Of a DNA stretch of 6,827 nt, positions 1-4,944 are shown piece after piece; position 1 is the stretch's first letter; each line of letters starts with the position of its first letter. A model generated the notes under the pieces. The model saw only the letters and a list, made by a program, of their open reading frames with translations. It was not told where the DNA came from and did no database searches. Position numbers and translations under genes: made by a program. Origin of the DNA: Chloroflexota bacterium (GTDB lineage Bacteria > Chloroflexota > Limnocylindria > Limnocylindrales > CSP1-4); NCBI GenBank assembly GCA_003158495.1, contig PMJT01000186.1:1432-8258 (forward strand), read 5' to 3'.

Positions 1-267
1 GAAGATGCCGCTCTTCATGTCCAGGAAGAGCCGGAGTGCCGTGTAGGCGATGCCCGACGCGATCGTGATGAGAAGGATGCCGGGAAGCATGTAGTTCACA
101 TACGAGTCCGACCCTGTCTTGATCGCGCCGCCGAAGACGTAGACGAACATCAGCATCATGGCGACCGGCGTGACCACGGTCGTGATGATGGTGTCCGGGC
201 TGCGCGTGATGTGGCGCAGGGACCGTCCCGTCAGGACGGCGGTGTCGCTGAAGACGTGCTTGTTCAT
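1..267 (-). CDS. ABC-2 type transporter permease, DrrB-like (N-terminal part, cut by window edge)
   Basis: Membrane subunit of a drug-type ABC exporter; it would form the translocation path in the cytoplasmic membrane together with the ATPase encoded just upstream. Only the first 89 codons are present and the frame stays open to base 1. The protein begins MNKHVFSDTAVLTGRSLRHI, a cytoplasmic amphipathic start typical of DrrB-like permeases. A first membrane helix follows at about residues 29-47 (TVVTPVAMMLMFVYVFGG), then a short loop, and a second helix starts at about 60 (MLPGILLITIASGIAYTALR). The ending DMKSGIF matches the region where family members continue into a conserved basic loop. 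The ATG overlaps the ATPase stop codon in the sequence ATGA, and GAGGA lies about 6 bases upstream, so translational coupling is likely. It is the last gene of the visible operon; the remaining helices lie outside the window. Family assignment is firm; the substrate cannot be told. Confidence 0.92.
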   Translation of the reverse strand, partial: MNKHVFSDTAVLTGRSLRHITRSPDTIITTVVTPVAMMLMFVYVFGGAIKTGSDSYVNYMLPGILLITIASGIAYTALRLFLDMKSGIF

Positions 268-1079
268 CGTTGTTCCTCACTGGCCGCGGCCGGTCCGCCG
301 TCATTGCCAGCGCCGCCGCCCGTGCCGTGATCACCGACGATGGCGAGGAAGACGTCCTCGAGGGTCGGCTCTTTCTCGACGTATTCAACCTTGACGGGCG
401 GAAGCAGCCGCTTGAGCTCGGCGAGTGTGCCGTTCACGATGATTCGACCTTCGTGGAGGATCGCGATCCTGTCGGCGAGTCGTTCGGCCTCGCCGAGATT
501 CTGCGTCGTGAGCAGTACCGTAGTGCCGTGCTCGGCTAGTTCTTCGACGGCATGCCACACGTCGATGCGAGCCTGGGGGTCGAGCCCGGTCGTGGGCTCG
601 TCGAGAAGGATGACCGGCGGATTCCCGATCAGGCTCATCGCGATGTCGAGGCGGCGGCGCATGCCACCCGAATACGCCGACACCCTCCGCGCGGCAGCGT
701 CTGTCAGCCCGAAGCGCTCCAGCAGATCGTCTGCGATCTTGCCCGGGTCCTTGAGGTGCCGCAACCGGGCGACCAGGACGAGGTTCTCCCGCCCGTTGAG
801 GATCTCGTCGACGGCGGCGAACTGTCCGGTGAGGCTGATGGACTCCCGCGCGTTCGCAGCCTGCGTGGCGACGTCGTAGCCGTTGACACTGGTAGTCCCA
901 GCGTCGGCCCTGAGCAGCGTGGACAGGATATTCACGACGGTTGTCTTGCCCGCGCCGTTGGAACCGAGCAAGGCGAAGATGCTGCCCCGTGCCACGTCGA
1001 AGTCCACGCCGCGCAGCACCTCGAGCTTCTTGTAGGACTTCTCCAGACCCTGCACATGGATGACGTGCTGTGACGTCAT
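264..1079 (-). CDS. ABC transporter ATP-binding protein, DrrA-like drug exporter subunit
   Basis: Cytoplasmic ATPase of 271 aa that would power the adjacent permease. Walker A is GSNGAGKTT (39-47), the Q-loop glutamine is Q86 (LTGQF), the signature is YSGGM (136-140), Walker B is VILLDEP (156-162, catalytic E161), and the D-loop is GLD (165-167). The switch position carries glutamine instead of histidine (TTQNLGEAERLAD, Q193), as in the daunorubicin exporter ATPase DrrA. The C-terminal extension includes LEDVFL (240-245), equivalent to the LDEVFL motif described in DrrA, followed by a disordered Gly/Ala/Glu-rich tail. I chose the ATG at 1079 because the ABC domain begins there, an AGAGGG-type ribosome site precedes it, and the ATG overlaps the DUF1048 stop in TGATG. 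An upstream in-frame start would add an Arg-rich 29-residue stretch that overlaps DUF1048 and looks spurious. The gene overlaps the permease by 4 bases. The substrate is unknown; a hydrophobic toxin or antibiotic is the usual inference. Confidence 0.96.
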   Translation of the reverse strand: MTSQHVIHVQGLEKSYKKLEVLRGVDFDVARGSIFALLGSNGAGKTTVVNILSTLLRADAGTTSVNGYDVATQAANARESISLTGQFAAVDEILNGRENLVLVARLRHLKDPGKIADDLLERFGLTDAAARRVSAYSGGMRRRLDIAMSLIGNPPVILLDEPTTGLDPQARIDVWHAVEELAEHGTTVLLTTQNLGEAERLADRIAILHEGRIIVNGTLAELKRLLPPVKVEYVEKEPTLEDVFLAIVGDHGTGGGAGNDGGPAAASEEQR

Positions 1080-1453
1080 CAGTCCGCCCTCTCTTCTTTT
1101 CCGGTGTCTTCTCCGGCGGCCCGATCGATGGCGTTGGTCAGCCGTTCTCGCTCCCGGATTCTCCACTGCCCGTCAGGGTAGTTTCGAACGAACGCCTCGA
1201 GGAACTCCACAGGGTCCTCCCCGACGATCTCGCGGATCGGGGTTCCATTCGCCGCGCTCTGCTCGAACAGGTCGAGGAGGTCCTCGAACATTGAAGCCGC
1301 GCGGGCGCCGTCTCCCCCCGGCCCGGCATACATCAGATACCGCTCGAGGGCCTCGACCGCCGTGCGATAGCTCGCGGGAAGCTCTCGCGTGCGCGCCTTG
1401 TGCTGCCCCCATTGCCGCTTCTCGCCGATCACCTTTGAGATGAACTTGTTCAT
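1079..1453 (-). CDS. DUF1048 family protein
   Basis: Small soluble protein of 124 aa in the DUF1048 family, whose biochemical role is not established. The start MNKFISKVIGEKRQWGQHKA and the core MFEDLLDLFEQSAANGTPIR followed by EIVGEDPVEFLEAFVRNY (about 55-92) match the family pattern: a helical protein with an acidic central helix and a conserved Gly-Glu-Asp turn. No signal peptide or membrane segment is visible. Residues 97-124 form a charged Arg/Glu-rich helical tail ending GKEERAD, which may be a variable extension. The ATG at 1453 is preceded by GGAGGAGG, a very strong ribosome site lying inside the last codons of padR, and it overlaps the padR stop in ATGA. A longer start at 1501 would lose that site and lacks family resemblance. 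Genes of this family are often next to padR and ABC exporter genes, which suggests a role in regulation or assembly of the pump; that is inference. Confidence 0.88.
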   Translation of the reverse strand: MNKFISKVIGEKRQWGQHKARTRELPASYRTAVEALERYLMYAGPGGDGARAASMFEDLLDLFEQSAANGTPIREIVGEDPVEFLEAFVRNYPDGQWRIRERERLTNAIDRAAGEDTGKEERAD

Positions 1454-1779
1454 CTGCCTCCTCCACGGAGCTGATCGAGTTGTCCCTCGAGGAAGCTCCA
1501 CGTCCTCCAGAACTCTTCGAGATATTCCTGTCCCTGCGCGTTGAGCGAATACACTTTGCGCAGCGGTCCCTTCTCGGACGGGATCTTCACCACGTCGACG
1601 AGGCCCTTTTGCTCGAACCTGACGAGCAGGGCGTAGACGGTGCCTTCGGCGATGTCCGAGAAGCCCTGCTCCCGCAGCCGTGCCGTAATCTTGTAGCCGT
1701 AGGCCGGCCGCACGGATAGGATCGCGAGGACGATGCCCTCCAGCGTCCCCTTGAGCATCTCCGTCATCTGCTTGCCCAT
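1450..1779 (-). CDS. PadR family transcriptional regulator
   Basis: DNA-binding repressor of 109 aa, the short PadR type (subfamily 2-like) with an N-terminal winged helix and one C-terminal dimerisation helix. Diagnostic segments are KGTLEGIVLAILSVRPAYGY (10-29), the recognition region EGTVYALLVRFEQKGLV (45-61), and the wing plus strand GPLRKVYSLNAQG (71-83). The dimerisation helix follows (EYLEEFWRTWSFLEGQLDQL, 85-104). Relatives such as LmrR and PadR repress exporter or detoxification genes and release DNA when a hydrophobic or phenolic compound binds. The ATG at 1779 was chosen over the GTG at 1785 because GAGG (bases 1785-1788) sits 5 bases before the ATG, while the GTG overlaps this site. 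The gene is first in the operon and its stop overlaps the DUF1048 start in ATGA. An inverted repeat over the likely promoter suggests self-repression. The ligand is unknown. Confidence 0.95.
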   Translation of the reverse strand: MGKQMTEMLKGTLEGIVLAILSVRPAYGYKITARLREQGFSDIAEGTVYALLVRFEQKGLVDVVKIPSEKGPLRKVYSLNAQGQEYLEEFWRTWSFLEGQLDQLRGGGR

Positions 1780-1782
1780 GAA

Positions 1783-1788
1783 CACCTC
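1783..1788 (-). promoter_or_regulatory. Ribosome binding site that decides the padR start
   Basis: On the minus strand the sequence reads GAGGTG, then TTC, then the ATG at 1779. The GAGG core is 5 bases from that ATG, an ideal distance. The alternative GTG start at 1785 shares bases with this site, so the ATG is preferred. Confidence 0.65.
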
Positions 1789-1807
1789 GACTACTCAGCG
1801 TGACTGA

Positions 1808-1824
1808 CTACTGGTACATAGTAG
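1808..1824. promoter_or_regulatory. Candidate PadR operator (inverted repeat)
   Basis: The 17-base stretch has perfect 5-base arms, CTACT (1808-1812) and AGTAG (1820-1824), around a 7-base centre GGTACAT. The left arm is part of a direct repeat GACTACT, also found at 1789-1795, exactly 17 bases away. A related ACTAGT palindrome lies at 1830-1835. PadR proteins commonly bind A/T-containing inverted repeats overlapping their own promoter. Position just upstream of padR, and overlap with the predicted -10 element and start point, support an operator; binding itself is inferred. Confidence 0.5.
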
Positions 1825-1845
1825 CACCGACTAGTGGCGGCGCAA
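1818..1845 (-). promoter_or_regulatory. Candidate promoter of the padR-DUF1048-ABC operon
   Basis: On the minus strand TTGCGC (bases 1840-1845, 4 of 6 to the -35 consensus) is followed after 16 bases by TACTAT (1818-1823, 4 of 6 to the -10 consensus). Transcription would start near base 1811, giving a leader of about 30 bases before padR. The -10 box lies inside the inverted repeat at 1808-1824, so a bound repressor would block polymerase. The match is modest and the call relies partly on position. Confidence 0.4.
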
Positions 1846-1849
1846 GCAA

Positions 1850-1865
1850 GTGGCGGCGCCGCCAC
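1850..1865. repeat. Perfect 16-bp palindrome
   Basis: GTGGCGGCGCCGCCAC reads the same on both strands with no loop. Its first ten bases, GTGGCGGCGC, also occur at 1834-1843, immediately beside the padR promoter. No U-rich tract follows on either strand, so it does not look like an intrinsic terminator. It could be a dimeric protein site or a by-product of a local duplication. Confidence 0.5.
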
Positions 1866-1980
1866 GCGACCGTCATCCTCGAGACCCTCCTATCCCGATC
1901 CGCAAGATCGCGACCGACAAGATCACAGCTCAGCTGGAGTGGGACGTTCAGGTCAGTCTCTGGCCCCGATTCGATCCAGC

Positions 1981-2280
1981 TCAGCGAGACGTGCGACGCC
2001 CGTAGGCCCAGACAGCAAGCAAAATGACGAACGCGAGCAGACCGAGCCACCAGGCAATCGACTGCTATACCGTGGAGGCGTCGATGCACAGGGCTGGCAG
2101 GCCGACCCGCGCCTTGAGCGCGAAGCCAGGTGTCGCTGCACGAGTGTCGAGCGCGCCCTCGCCCAGCACGATTGGCTGCGTAATCACCTCGCGTTGTTCG
2201 GCGTTCAACTCGAGACATAGGGCCGTCCATGCGGCGACGGTAGCGGGAATGGTCTGCGCTCCCGGCGTATCGGCATGGTG
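1981..2280 (-). pseudogene. Possible decayed membrane-protein gene, interrupted by an in-frame TAG
   Basis: One minus-strand frame reads like protein from about base 2280 down to a TGA at 1981-1983. The first 71 codons include ELNAEQREVITQPIVLGEG and FALKARVGLPALCIDASTV. Then comes TAG (2065-2067), followed by 27 more codons containing a clear membrane helix (IAWWLGLLAFVILLAVWAYG) and a basic end, RRTSR. Codon third positions are mostly G or C on both sides of the TAG, and the residue composition is natural, unlike the Arg-rich competing frames. No convincing start is seen: the frame stays open upstream to a GTG just after a TGA near base 2379, but the intervening residues are Arg-rich and unconvincing. 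The simplest reading is a C-terminally anchored membrane protein that has lost its start and gained a stop. I do not recognise the family. A sequencing error at the TAG, or a chance open frame, cannot be excluded. Confidence 0.38.
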
Positions 2281-2322
2281 TGAAACCCGAAGCGGTCTTA
2301 CTACGGGCGGCCGCCTAAGCCT

Positions 2323-2355
2323 GCAAACTGACCGGGGTCGGGCGCGACCCTTTGC
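2323..2355. repeat. Hairpin beside the GGDEF gene promoter
   Basis: GGGTCG (2335-2340), loop GGCG, CGACCC (2345-2350) form a perfect 6-bp stem. GCAAA (2323-2327) and TTTGC (2351-2355) can add an outer stem with a 7-base bulge. Only three T residues follow the inner stem, so this is a poor terminator. It lies just upstream of the TACAAT box and could be an operator or a remnant. Confidence 0.35.
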
Positions 2356-2363
2356 GACCGCTC

Positions 2364-2369
2364 TACAAT
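2364..2369 (+). promoter_or_regulatory. Candidate -10 element for the GGDEF gene
   Basis: TACAAT matches the -10 consensus at 5 of 6 positions. No good -35 box lies 16-18 bases upstream. The predicted start point, near 2376-2379, would give either a 45-base leader before the ATG at 2424 or a nearly leaderless message beginning at the in-frame ATG at 2379. Confidence 0.4.
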
Positions 2370-2423
2370 CACTCAGGGATGGCGGTGTACGTGCATCCCG
2401 TTGATCGCCGAGCCGGGGGCATC

Positions 2424-3449
2424 ATGGACTCCAGCAGTTCAGGCAAGTCCGACGACCGGGCCGTCACTAAGTCGGCAGCGAAACGGGCACATGACGCCGA
2501 TCGGTCCGCCTCCGACGCCGATCAGACTGCCTCCGACGCGGACCAGACATCGTCCGACGCCGATCAAACCGCCTCCGAGCGAGATGACTCCGACGCGGCG
2601 GGCGATCAGGTGGCCTCAGACCAAGATCAGGCATCTGCAGACCGGGATCGGCAACCGGAGGCCGGCGCAGCGGCGGAAGAGGCCTACGAAGCCGCGCGCA
2701 GGACACGCGAAGCGAGCACGGTGCGTCGCCTTGCCACCCACATCGATCGCGCGGTTACCACGCGGCTACGCTCAATTACGGCAAGCGAGCGTGACGGGAT
2801 GGCGGCCCGACGCGACAAGATAGCCCAGCGCCGGGACGCTCGAACCGAAGCAATCGACCAGGCATTAGCGGCCTCAGATGCGCCGCTGGACGAGAAGTTA
2901 GAGCGGCTCCGCGCCCGAGCTGCGGCCGATCGACACAAGGCCGCCCAGGATCGAAACGAGGCCGCCCTCGAACGAGCAGAGCTTGAGGCCGAGCTGAATA
3001 GCGCGCATCTGGACGACCTAACTGGAGCCTATCGGCGAGAAACGGGGACGCTCGCCCTCACGCACGAGATCGAGCATGCCCGGCGGGGCAACGGGCACTT
3101 CGTTATCGCATTCGTCGACATCGATGGCATGAAACAGGTCAATGATCGGGACGGCCACGCCGCCGGCGACCACGTGCTCAAGACGCTCGTCTGGCACATG
3201 CGATCGAACCTTCGCTCCTTCGATCCGGTGGTCCGTTACGGCGGTGACGAGTTCATCGCCGGACTGGGCGGAATCCCCATCGGTGAGGTCGCCAGGCGGT
3301 TCGAGGAGATCGATCAATCGGTGAGGCGCGACGTGGGCGTGGGGATCAGCGTCGGGTTCGCCGAGCTCGAGCTGGATGACACGCTCGACCTGCTCACCGC
3401 TCGGGCCGATGCGGCCCTGCTCAAGGCCAAGAGCCGCCGTCCGGGGTAA
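2424..3449 (+). CDS. Diguanylate cyclase (GGDEF domain) with N-terminal heptad-repeat region
   Basis: Soluble 341-aa enzyme predicted to make cyclic di-GMP from two GTP. Residues 29-77 are seven-residue repeats of the type ASDADQT, three near-identical then decaying. Residues 78-194 are highly charged Ala/Arg/Glu/Asp helix, probably coiled coil. The GGDEF domain runs from DDLTGAYRR (about 197) to 336. It has FVDIDGMKQVNDRDGHAAGD (230-249; metal-binding D232 region), the intact active site YGGDEF (272-277), and RSFD (264-267), an RxxD inhibitory site at the standard five-residue distance. No signal peptide, membrane helix, sensory PAS or GAF domain is seen, so the repeat/coil region probably controls dimerisation. 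I chose the ATG at 2424, preceded by CCGGGGGC; an ATG at 2379 is in frame and possible (356 aa). Cyclases with similar Ser-Asp-Gln repeats are known in actinobacterial and Chloroflexi genomes, though their input signal is unknown to me. It stands alone, convergent with the next gene. Confidence 0.93.
   Translation: MDSSSSGKSDDRAVTKSAAKRAHDADRSASDADQTASDADQTSSDADQTASERDDSDAAGDQVASDQDQASADRDRQPEAGAAAEEAYEAARRTREASTVRRLATHIDRAVTTRLRSITASERDGMAARRDKIAQRRDARTEAIDQALAASDAPLDEKLERLRARAAADRHKAAQDRNEAALERAELEAELNSAHLDDLTGAYRRETGTLALTHEIEHARRGNGHFVIAFVDIDGMKQVNDRDGHAAGDHVLKTLVWHMRSNLRSFDPVVRYGGDEFIAGLGGIPIGEVARRFEEIDQSVRRDVGVGISVGFAELELDDTLDLLTARADAALLKAKSRRPG
2508..2591 (+). repeat. 21-bp in-frame tandem repeat encoding ASDADQT units
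   Basis: Three 21-base units (2508-2528, 2529-2549, 2550-2570) and a degenerate fourth (2571-2591) encode ASDADQT, ASDADQT, SSDADQT and ASERDDS. Units 1 and 2 differ at three bases, all synonymous. Unit 3 differs from unit 1 by one Ala-to-Ser change plus two silent changes. Further decayed copies continue in the protein to about residue 77. Ala falls at positions 1 and 4 of each heptad. Confidence 0.85.
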
Positions 3450-3462
3450 GAGCCCAGTCCCA

Positions 3463-3627
3463 GTCTCGGGTGTTGTGCTTGGCGCCAGCTTCAAGTCTGT
3501 CCAACTCCACCAGAGCCGCGATGCGCCTTGGTTGGGCAGCAATCTACAGAAGGCCTTGGAGCCGGACGGCCTGCTTGTAACGATTGACGGCTCTCGGTTC
3601 TGGATGGGCGTCCCGACGGCGGGTTAG
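3463..3627 (+). pseudogene. Possible small ORF or C-terminal gene remnant
   Basis: A plus-strand frame directly after the GGDEF gene reads VSGVVLGASFKSVQLHQSRD, continues through PWLGSNLQKALEPDG, and ends LLVTIDGSRFWMGVPTAG with a TAG at 3625-3627. Residue composition is natural (hydrophobic, aromatic and acidic residues well mixed) and third positions are mostly G or C. A GTG at 3472 could start a 51-residue product, but only a weak CGGG precedes it. It could be the tail of a gene whose front was lost, or a small independent protein. I recognise no family, and chance cannot be ruled out. Confidence 0.25.
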
Positions 3628-3647
3628 GAGCCTGAACCGCCGTTCGG
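3613..3647. repeat. Imperfect hairpin
   Basis: CGGCGGGTT (3617-3625) pairs with AACCGCCG (3635-3642) with one bulged G around a 9-base loop, and CCGA/TTCGG flanks extend it. No T tract follows, so it is not a typical intrinsic terminator. Confidence 0.4.
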
Positions 3648-3671
3648 GGACGGGCACGGTCGTCACTATGG

Positions 3672-3697
3672 CCCGATCGTATCAATCCGAGATCGGG
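3672..3697. repeat. Inverted repeat CCCGATC/GATCGGG
   Basis: Perfect 7-base arms at 3672-3678 and 3691-3697 enclose 12 bases. Position between two convergent genes and lack of a T tract leave its role open. Confidence 0.4.
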
Positions 3698-3820
3698 TGG
3701 GGTAACGCCTACACCACACAGGTGAAGAATCGCGGCCCGATGCTCTCATGCTGGCCGAAGTCGCAGCTCGCCTAACCCCGGGCCAGGCGACGGGCAAGTT
3801 CGGCCAGAACGACCCGGCGC

Positions 3821-4939
3821 CTAAGGACGGGCTGACAGGTCAGCACCTGTCAAGTGGACGACGGAGTCACCGCCCCAGACGACAAGGCTTCCGTCAGACT
3901 TGATCGCACCAGAGGTGGTATTGAGACCGGTGAAGATGAAGACCACGTCGGACAGGCCCGCAGGAGGCGTGGCCGCCTGCTGCGTAGGGGTCAGGTCGCC
4001 GCTGCAGCCCCCGGTCCAGCCCTTCACCGTGCCGTCCTTGGTGAGCGCAAGTCCGTAGCACATGCCGAGCGCCAGCTGGGTCACGTCCTTGATCGGCACG
4101 GACCCTCCGGCTTGGCCCAGCTGCCATACGACCTTGCCCGATCCGTCTGCGACGGCAAACGCGTCGCCATCGATGCTCGATGCGACGGCCGTGGCGCCTC
4201 GGAACTGCTTGACCCATCTGGCGATGGTGGTCATCGTTCCACCAAAGACCGACCAGTTGCCCCAGCCAGCAACGGTGCCGTCGGAACGGAGTGCCAGAAC
4301 GATGCTCGACGGGGCAACGAGCGGCTCGCCGGCTGCAGCTGCGACCGCGACGACTCCTGTGATTCCCTTTGGAACCTTGGTGTCGCCTGCGTAGTCATTT
4401 CCGAAGGCTACGGTTGATCCGTCGCTCTTGACGGCCAAGAACCCGGGCTTGTTGTCGCTTCCCAACGACGGTAGTGGCGCTATCGCCTTGACACCGGCCA
4501 ACGCGGCTGGGATGGCGATAGGAATAGAACCGTAGGTCGTCCACACGGCCAGCGTGCCGTCTTCCCGCAGCGCCATCACGTACCAACCGGAAACTGCGAC
4601 GGAAACCACGTGCCCGAGACCGGCCGGGGCCGGGGGTGCGGCCGTCCCCCATTCAGAAATGCCGCCGTCCTTTCGAACCCCGACTGCGAACCAGTCGTTG
4701 TGGTTCGAGGCGGACCTGACGTACCCAAAGACGATCTGGACGACGGAGGCCGCGACCGGAGTCGGCGTGGGCGCCTGCGTGGGCGCTGGGGTGGCTGGGG
4801 GAGTCACAGACGCCGAGGGCGTGGGGGAGAGCGTCGGGGCGCTAGAAGAAACTGTCGCTTCGGTCGCCGTCGCGGCTGCCGAGCCTGAGCAGGCGGCCAC
4901 AAAGGATGCCACCAGAATCAGAGTTATGAACCTGCCCAT
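3821..4939 (-). CDS. Secreted lipoprotein with RCC1-like seven-repeat beta-propeller
   Basis: Predicted cell-surface lipoprotein of 372 aa. The signal peptide MGRFITLILVASFVAAC ends in a lipobox (VAAC) with the lipid-modified cysteine at C17. Residues 18-65 are an Ala/Ser/Thr/Pro linker (for example TPPATPAPTQAPTPTP) that would span the envelope. The rest consists of repeats of the form hydrophobic-A-(V/L)-x-x-DG-(T/S)-hydrophobic-x-x-WG followed by a V-x-x-(V/I)-A-strand, as in RCC1 proteins. Cores occur at KDGGISEWG, REDGTLAVW, KSDGSTVAFG, RSDGTVAGWG, DGSGKVVW, KDGTVKGW and KSDGSLVVWG: seven units, enough for a closed propeller. C294 and C312 could form a disulphide. The ATG at 4939 was chosen because a strong GGGAGGG site precedes it by 5 bases and the signal peptide starts there. 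No enzyme motif is seen; binding a protein or polymer is the usual role of such propellers. Confidence 0.9.
   Translation of the reverse strand: MGRFITLILVASFVAACSGSAAATATEATVSSSAPTLSPTPSASVTPPATPAPTQAPTPTPVAASVVQIVFGYVRSASNHNDWFAVGVRKDGGISEWGTAAPPAPAGLGHVVSVAVSGWYVMALREDGTLAVWTTYGSIPIAIPAALAGVKAIAPLPSLGSDNKPGFLAVKSDGSTVAFGNDYAGDTKVPKGITGVVAVAAAAGEPLVAPSSIVLALRSDGTVAGWGNWSVFGGTMTTIARWVKQFRGATAVASSIDGDAFAVADGSGKVVWQLGQAGGSVPIKDVTQLALGMCYGLALTKDGTVKGWTGGCSGDLTPTQQAATPPAGLSDVVFIFTGLNTTSGAIKSDGSLVVWGGDSVVHLTGADLSARP
3833..3852. repeat. Perfect hairpin in the 3' end of the lipoprotein gene
   Basis: TGACAGGT (3833-3840), loop CAGC, ACCTGTCA (3845-3852) is a perfect 8-bp stem. It lies within the last ten codons of the minus-strand lipoprotein gene. 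No T tract follows on either strand, but it could protect the transcript end or slow polymerase. Confidence 0.5.
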
Positions 4940-4944
4940 GTGCA

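Larger units (their letters stand above)
3450..3820. other. Convergent intergenic region with hairpins and weak coding remnants
   Basis: These 371 bases separate two genes pointing at each other. They hold three inverted repeats (one begins here but only its flanks matter, at 3833) and no intact recognisable gene. Two plus-strand frames look protein-like but short: 3463-3627, listed separately, and one from an ATG near 3747 beginning MLAEVAARLTPGQATGKFGQ. No U-rich intrinsic terminator is visible for either flanking gene. The best reading is a gap filled with eroded coding sequence; it may be plain noncoding DNA. Confidence 0.5.

Noticed and set aside
340..879. Long plus-strand frame of 179 codons opposite the ABC ATPase, Ser/Arg-rich
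   Set aside because: It is the mirror of a gene with all ABC motifs; its composition is typical of an antisense shadow in G+C-rich DNA and it has no recognisable domain.
1808..2230. Minus-strand frame of 140 codons and overlapping plus-strand frames in the padR-GGDEF gap
   Set aside because: They are Arg/Ser/Pro-rich with no motif, and the minus-strand one runs through the padR promoter; a different minus-strand frame fits coding better.
2508..2591. 21-base tandem repeats as a CRISPR or iteron array
   Set aside because: The units are contiguous without spacers, in frame inside a gene, and vary at silent positions, so they are a protein repeat.
3018..3542. Minus-strand frame of 174 codons opposite the GGDEF domain
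   Set aside because: The opposite strand carries an intact catalytic domain; this frame has no family resemblance.
3854..4417. Plus-strand frame of 187 codons opposite the lipoprotein
   Set aside because: Shadow of the repeat propeller; Arg/Gly/Asp-rich with no domain.
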